Shown: one piece after another, positions 7,108-7,892 of the stretch
How positions within the stretch are numbered: position 1 is the first letter of the stretch
Layout: every line of letters begins with the position of its first letter
Assembly (NCBI GenBank): GCA_947306845.1
Contig: CAMZHP010000151.1
Location: forward strand, 1-7,892
Source: an uncultured Prevotellaceae bacterium
Lineage (GTDB): Bacteria; Bacteroidota; Bacteroidia; Bacteroidales; Bacteroidaceae
Reading direction: 5' to 3'
Length of the DNA: 7,892 bases
Made by a program: the position numbers and the translations under genes
Notes under the pieces: model-generated
What the model saw: the letters and a program-made list of their open reading frames with translations, nothing else
The model's database searches: none
What the model was told of the DNA's origin: nothing

Positions 7108-7892
7108 ATGAAGATAAATTATTTTCTTATTATCCTATTCATATCCATCCTGACTGCTTGCTCCACTGGCGGAAAGCAGTATAAAATAGGCATTTCGCAG
7201 TGCTCTGATGATATTTGGCGTGAGAAACAGAACTCAGAACTGCGCATGGGGGCCTATTTCCATCGCAATGTGAAACTGTGCTTTGCTGCTGCCTATGACA
7301 GTGATGAGCGGCAGGTGCAGCAGATCGACAGTCTCGTGGCTACAGGCATCGACTTACTGATTGTGGCTCCCAACCAGGTGGCTACCATCTCTCCGGCCAT
7401 CGACAGGGCTTACGACAAGGGTATCCCGGTGATCGTATTTGAGCGTAAGACGAATTCGCAAAAGTACACGGCCTATATGGGAGCGGACAATTATGAGATG
7501 GGGCGTGTCATGGGTGATTATATTGCTTCGAGGCTCCAGGGAAAAGGACGTGTGCTGGAGGTGATGGGACTGAAAGGTTCTTCACCAGCGATAGAGCGAC
7601 ATAATGGATTTGAGGAGGCACTGAAAGATCATCCCAATATGGAGAAAATCGCCACCCTGCAGGGCGACTGGACGGAGCAAAGCGCCTATCAGGCTGTAAA
7701 AAACTACAAGGGCGACTTGTCGCAAGTGGATTTTGTCTTTGGGCAGAATGATAGGATGGCTGTGGGAGTCAGAAAGGCTTTGGAAGAAAAGGGACTGCTT
7801 TCCGCCAAGACTCTTTTCTGCGGCATAGACGGGCTTCCAGGCGAGGACGGCGGCATCCGGTTGGTACGTGACTCTGTGCTCGATGCCACCTA
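7108..7892 (+). CDS. Periplasmic sugar-binding (type I PBP) domain, probably N-terminus of a hybrid two-component sensor (partial)
   Basis: The frame runs from ATG at 7108 to the right edge: 261 complete codons, no stop. A hydrophobic leader (residues 4-17) ends in lipobox LTAC with C18. Residues from about 25 form a type I periplasmic-binding domain of the ribose/LacI class: KIGISQCSDDIWREKQN (26-42), IDLLIVAPNQV (81-91), GIPVIVFERK (105-114), GADN (125-128), ERHNGF (163-168, R164 matching the sugar-contacting Arg of RbsB), GQNDRMAVG (212-220) and GIDG (239-242). The CSDDIWREKQN start is one I associate with sensor domains of Bacteroidales hybrid histidine kinase/AraC regulators such as BT1754, the fructose sensor of the B. 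thetaiotaomicron fructan locus. Most relatives have D where this protein has E112 (FERK rather than FDRK), a conservative change near the sugar site. The kinase part would lie beyond the window; a free-standing binding lipoprotein cannot be excluded. Divergent from the small membrane protein gene. Confidence 0.85.
   Translation, partial: MKINYFLIILFISILTACSTGGKQYKIGISQCSDDIWREKQNSELRMGAYFHRNVKLCFAAAYDSDERQVQQIDSLVATGIDLLIVAPNQVATISPAIDRAYDKGIPVIVFERKTNSQKYTAYMGADNYEMGRVMGDYIASRLQGKGRVLEVMGLKGSSPAIERHNGFEEALKDHPNMEKIATLQGDWTEQSAYQAVKNYKGDLSQVDFVFGQNDRMAVGVRKALEEKGLLSAKTLFCGIDGLPGEDGGIRLVRDSVLDAT

Overview
The window looks like chromosomal DNA of a Bacteroidales bacterium, most likely Prevotellaceae. 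Three things point there: perfect Bacteroidetes-type -7 boxes (TAnnTTTG) upstream of three genes, A-rich leaders with little Shine-Dalgarno signal, and gene families typical of this order (a TonB-dependent receptor with an N-terminal carboxypeptidase-regulatory-like domain, a DUF5107-TPR protein, and a fructose-type sugar sensor of the hybrid two-component kind). A TTCACTC-type heptamer repeat of the sort common between Bacteroidales genes is also present. No RNA gene, insertion sequence, CRISPR array or phage gene was seen.

Layout: four genes lie on the minus strand and one on the plus strand. Reading leftward from about 7000: a 115-residue Cys/His-rich membrane protein (6995-6648), then a 780-residue TonB-dependent receptor (6555-4213), with no good promoter between them, so probably one operon. 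A 97-base gap then carries a convincing promoter for a second unit: a 435-residue sugar-porter MFS transporter (4115-2808) followed by a DUF5107-TPR protein (2698 to beyond the left edge). On the plus strand, divergent from the small protein, a lipobox-bearing periplasmic sugar-binding domain starts at 7108 and runs off the right edge. It is probably the sensor end of a hybrid two-component regulator.

Two functional themes meet here. The small protein plus receptor look like an outer-membrane uptake system, and the Cys/His content suggests a metal such as copper or zinc; this is inference. The MFS carrier plus DUF5107 protein look like inner-membrane sugar import followed by a cytoplasmic carbohydrate-processing step; the DUF5107 activity is uncharacterised as far as I know. 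The sugar sensor at the right edge may regulate genes beyond the window rather than these.

Noncoding detail worth noting: the divergent promoter pair at 7031-7090 fixes the small protein's start at 6995. A heptamer tandem repeat supplies the stop codon and last residues of the MFS gene. Two hairpins and one near-perfect direct repeat sit in the intergenic gaps. All intergenic gaps are about 110 bases or shorter.
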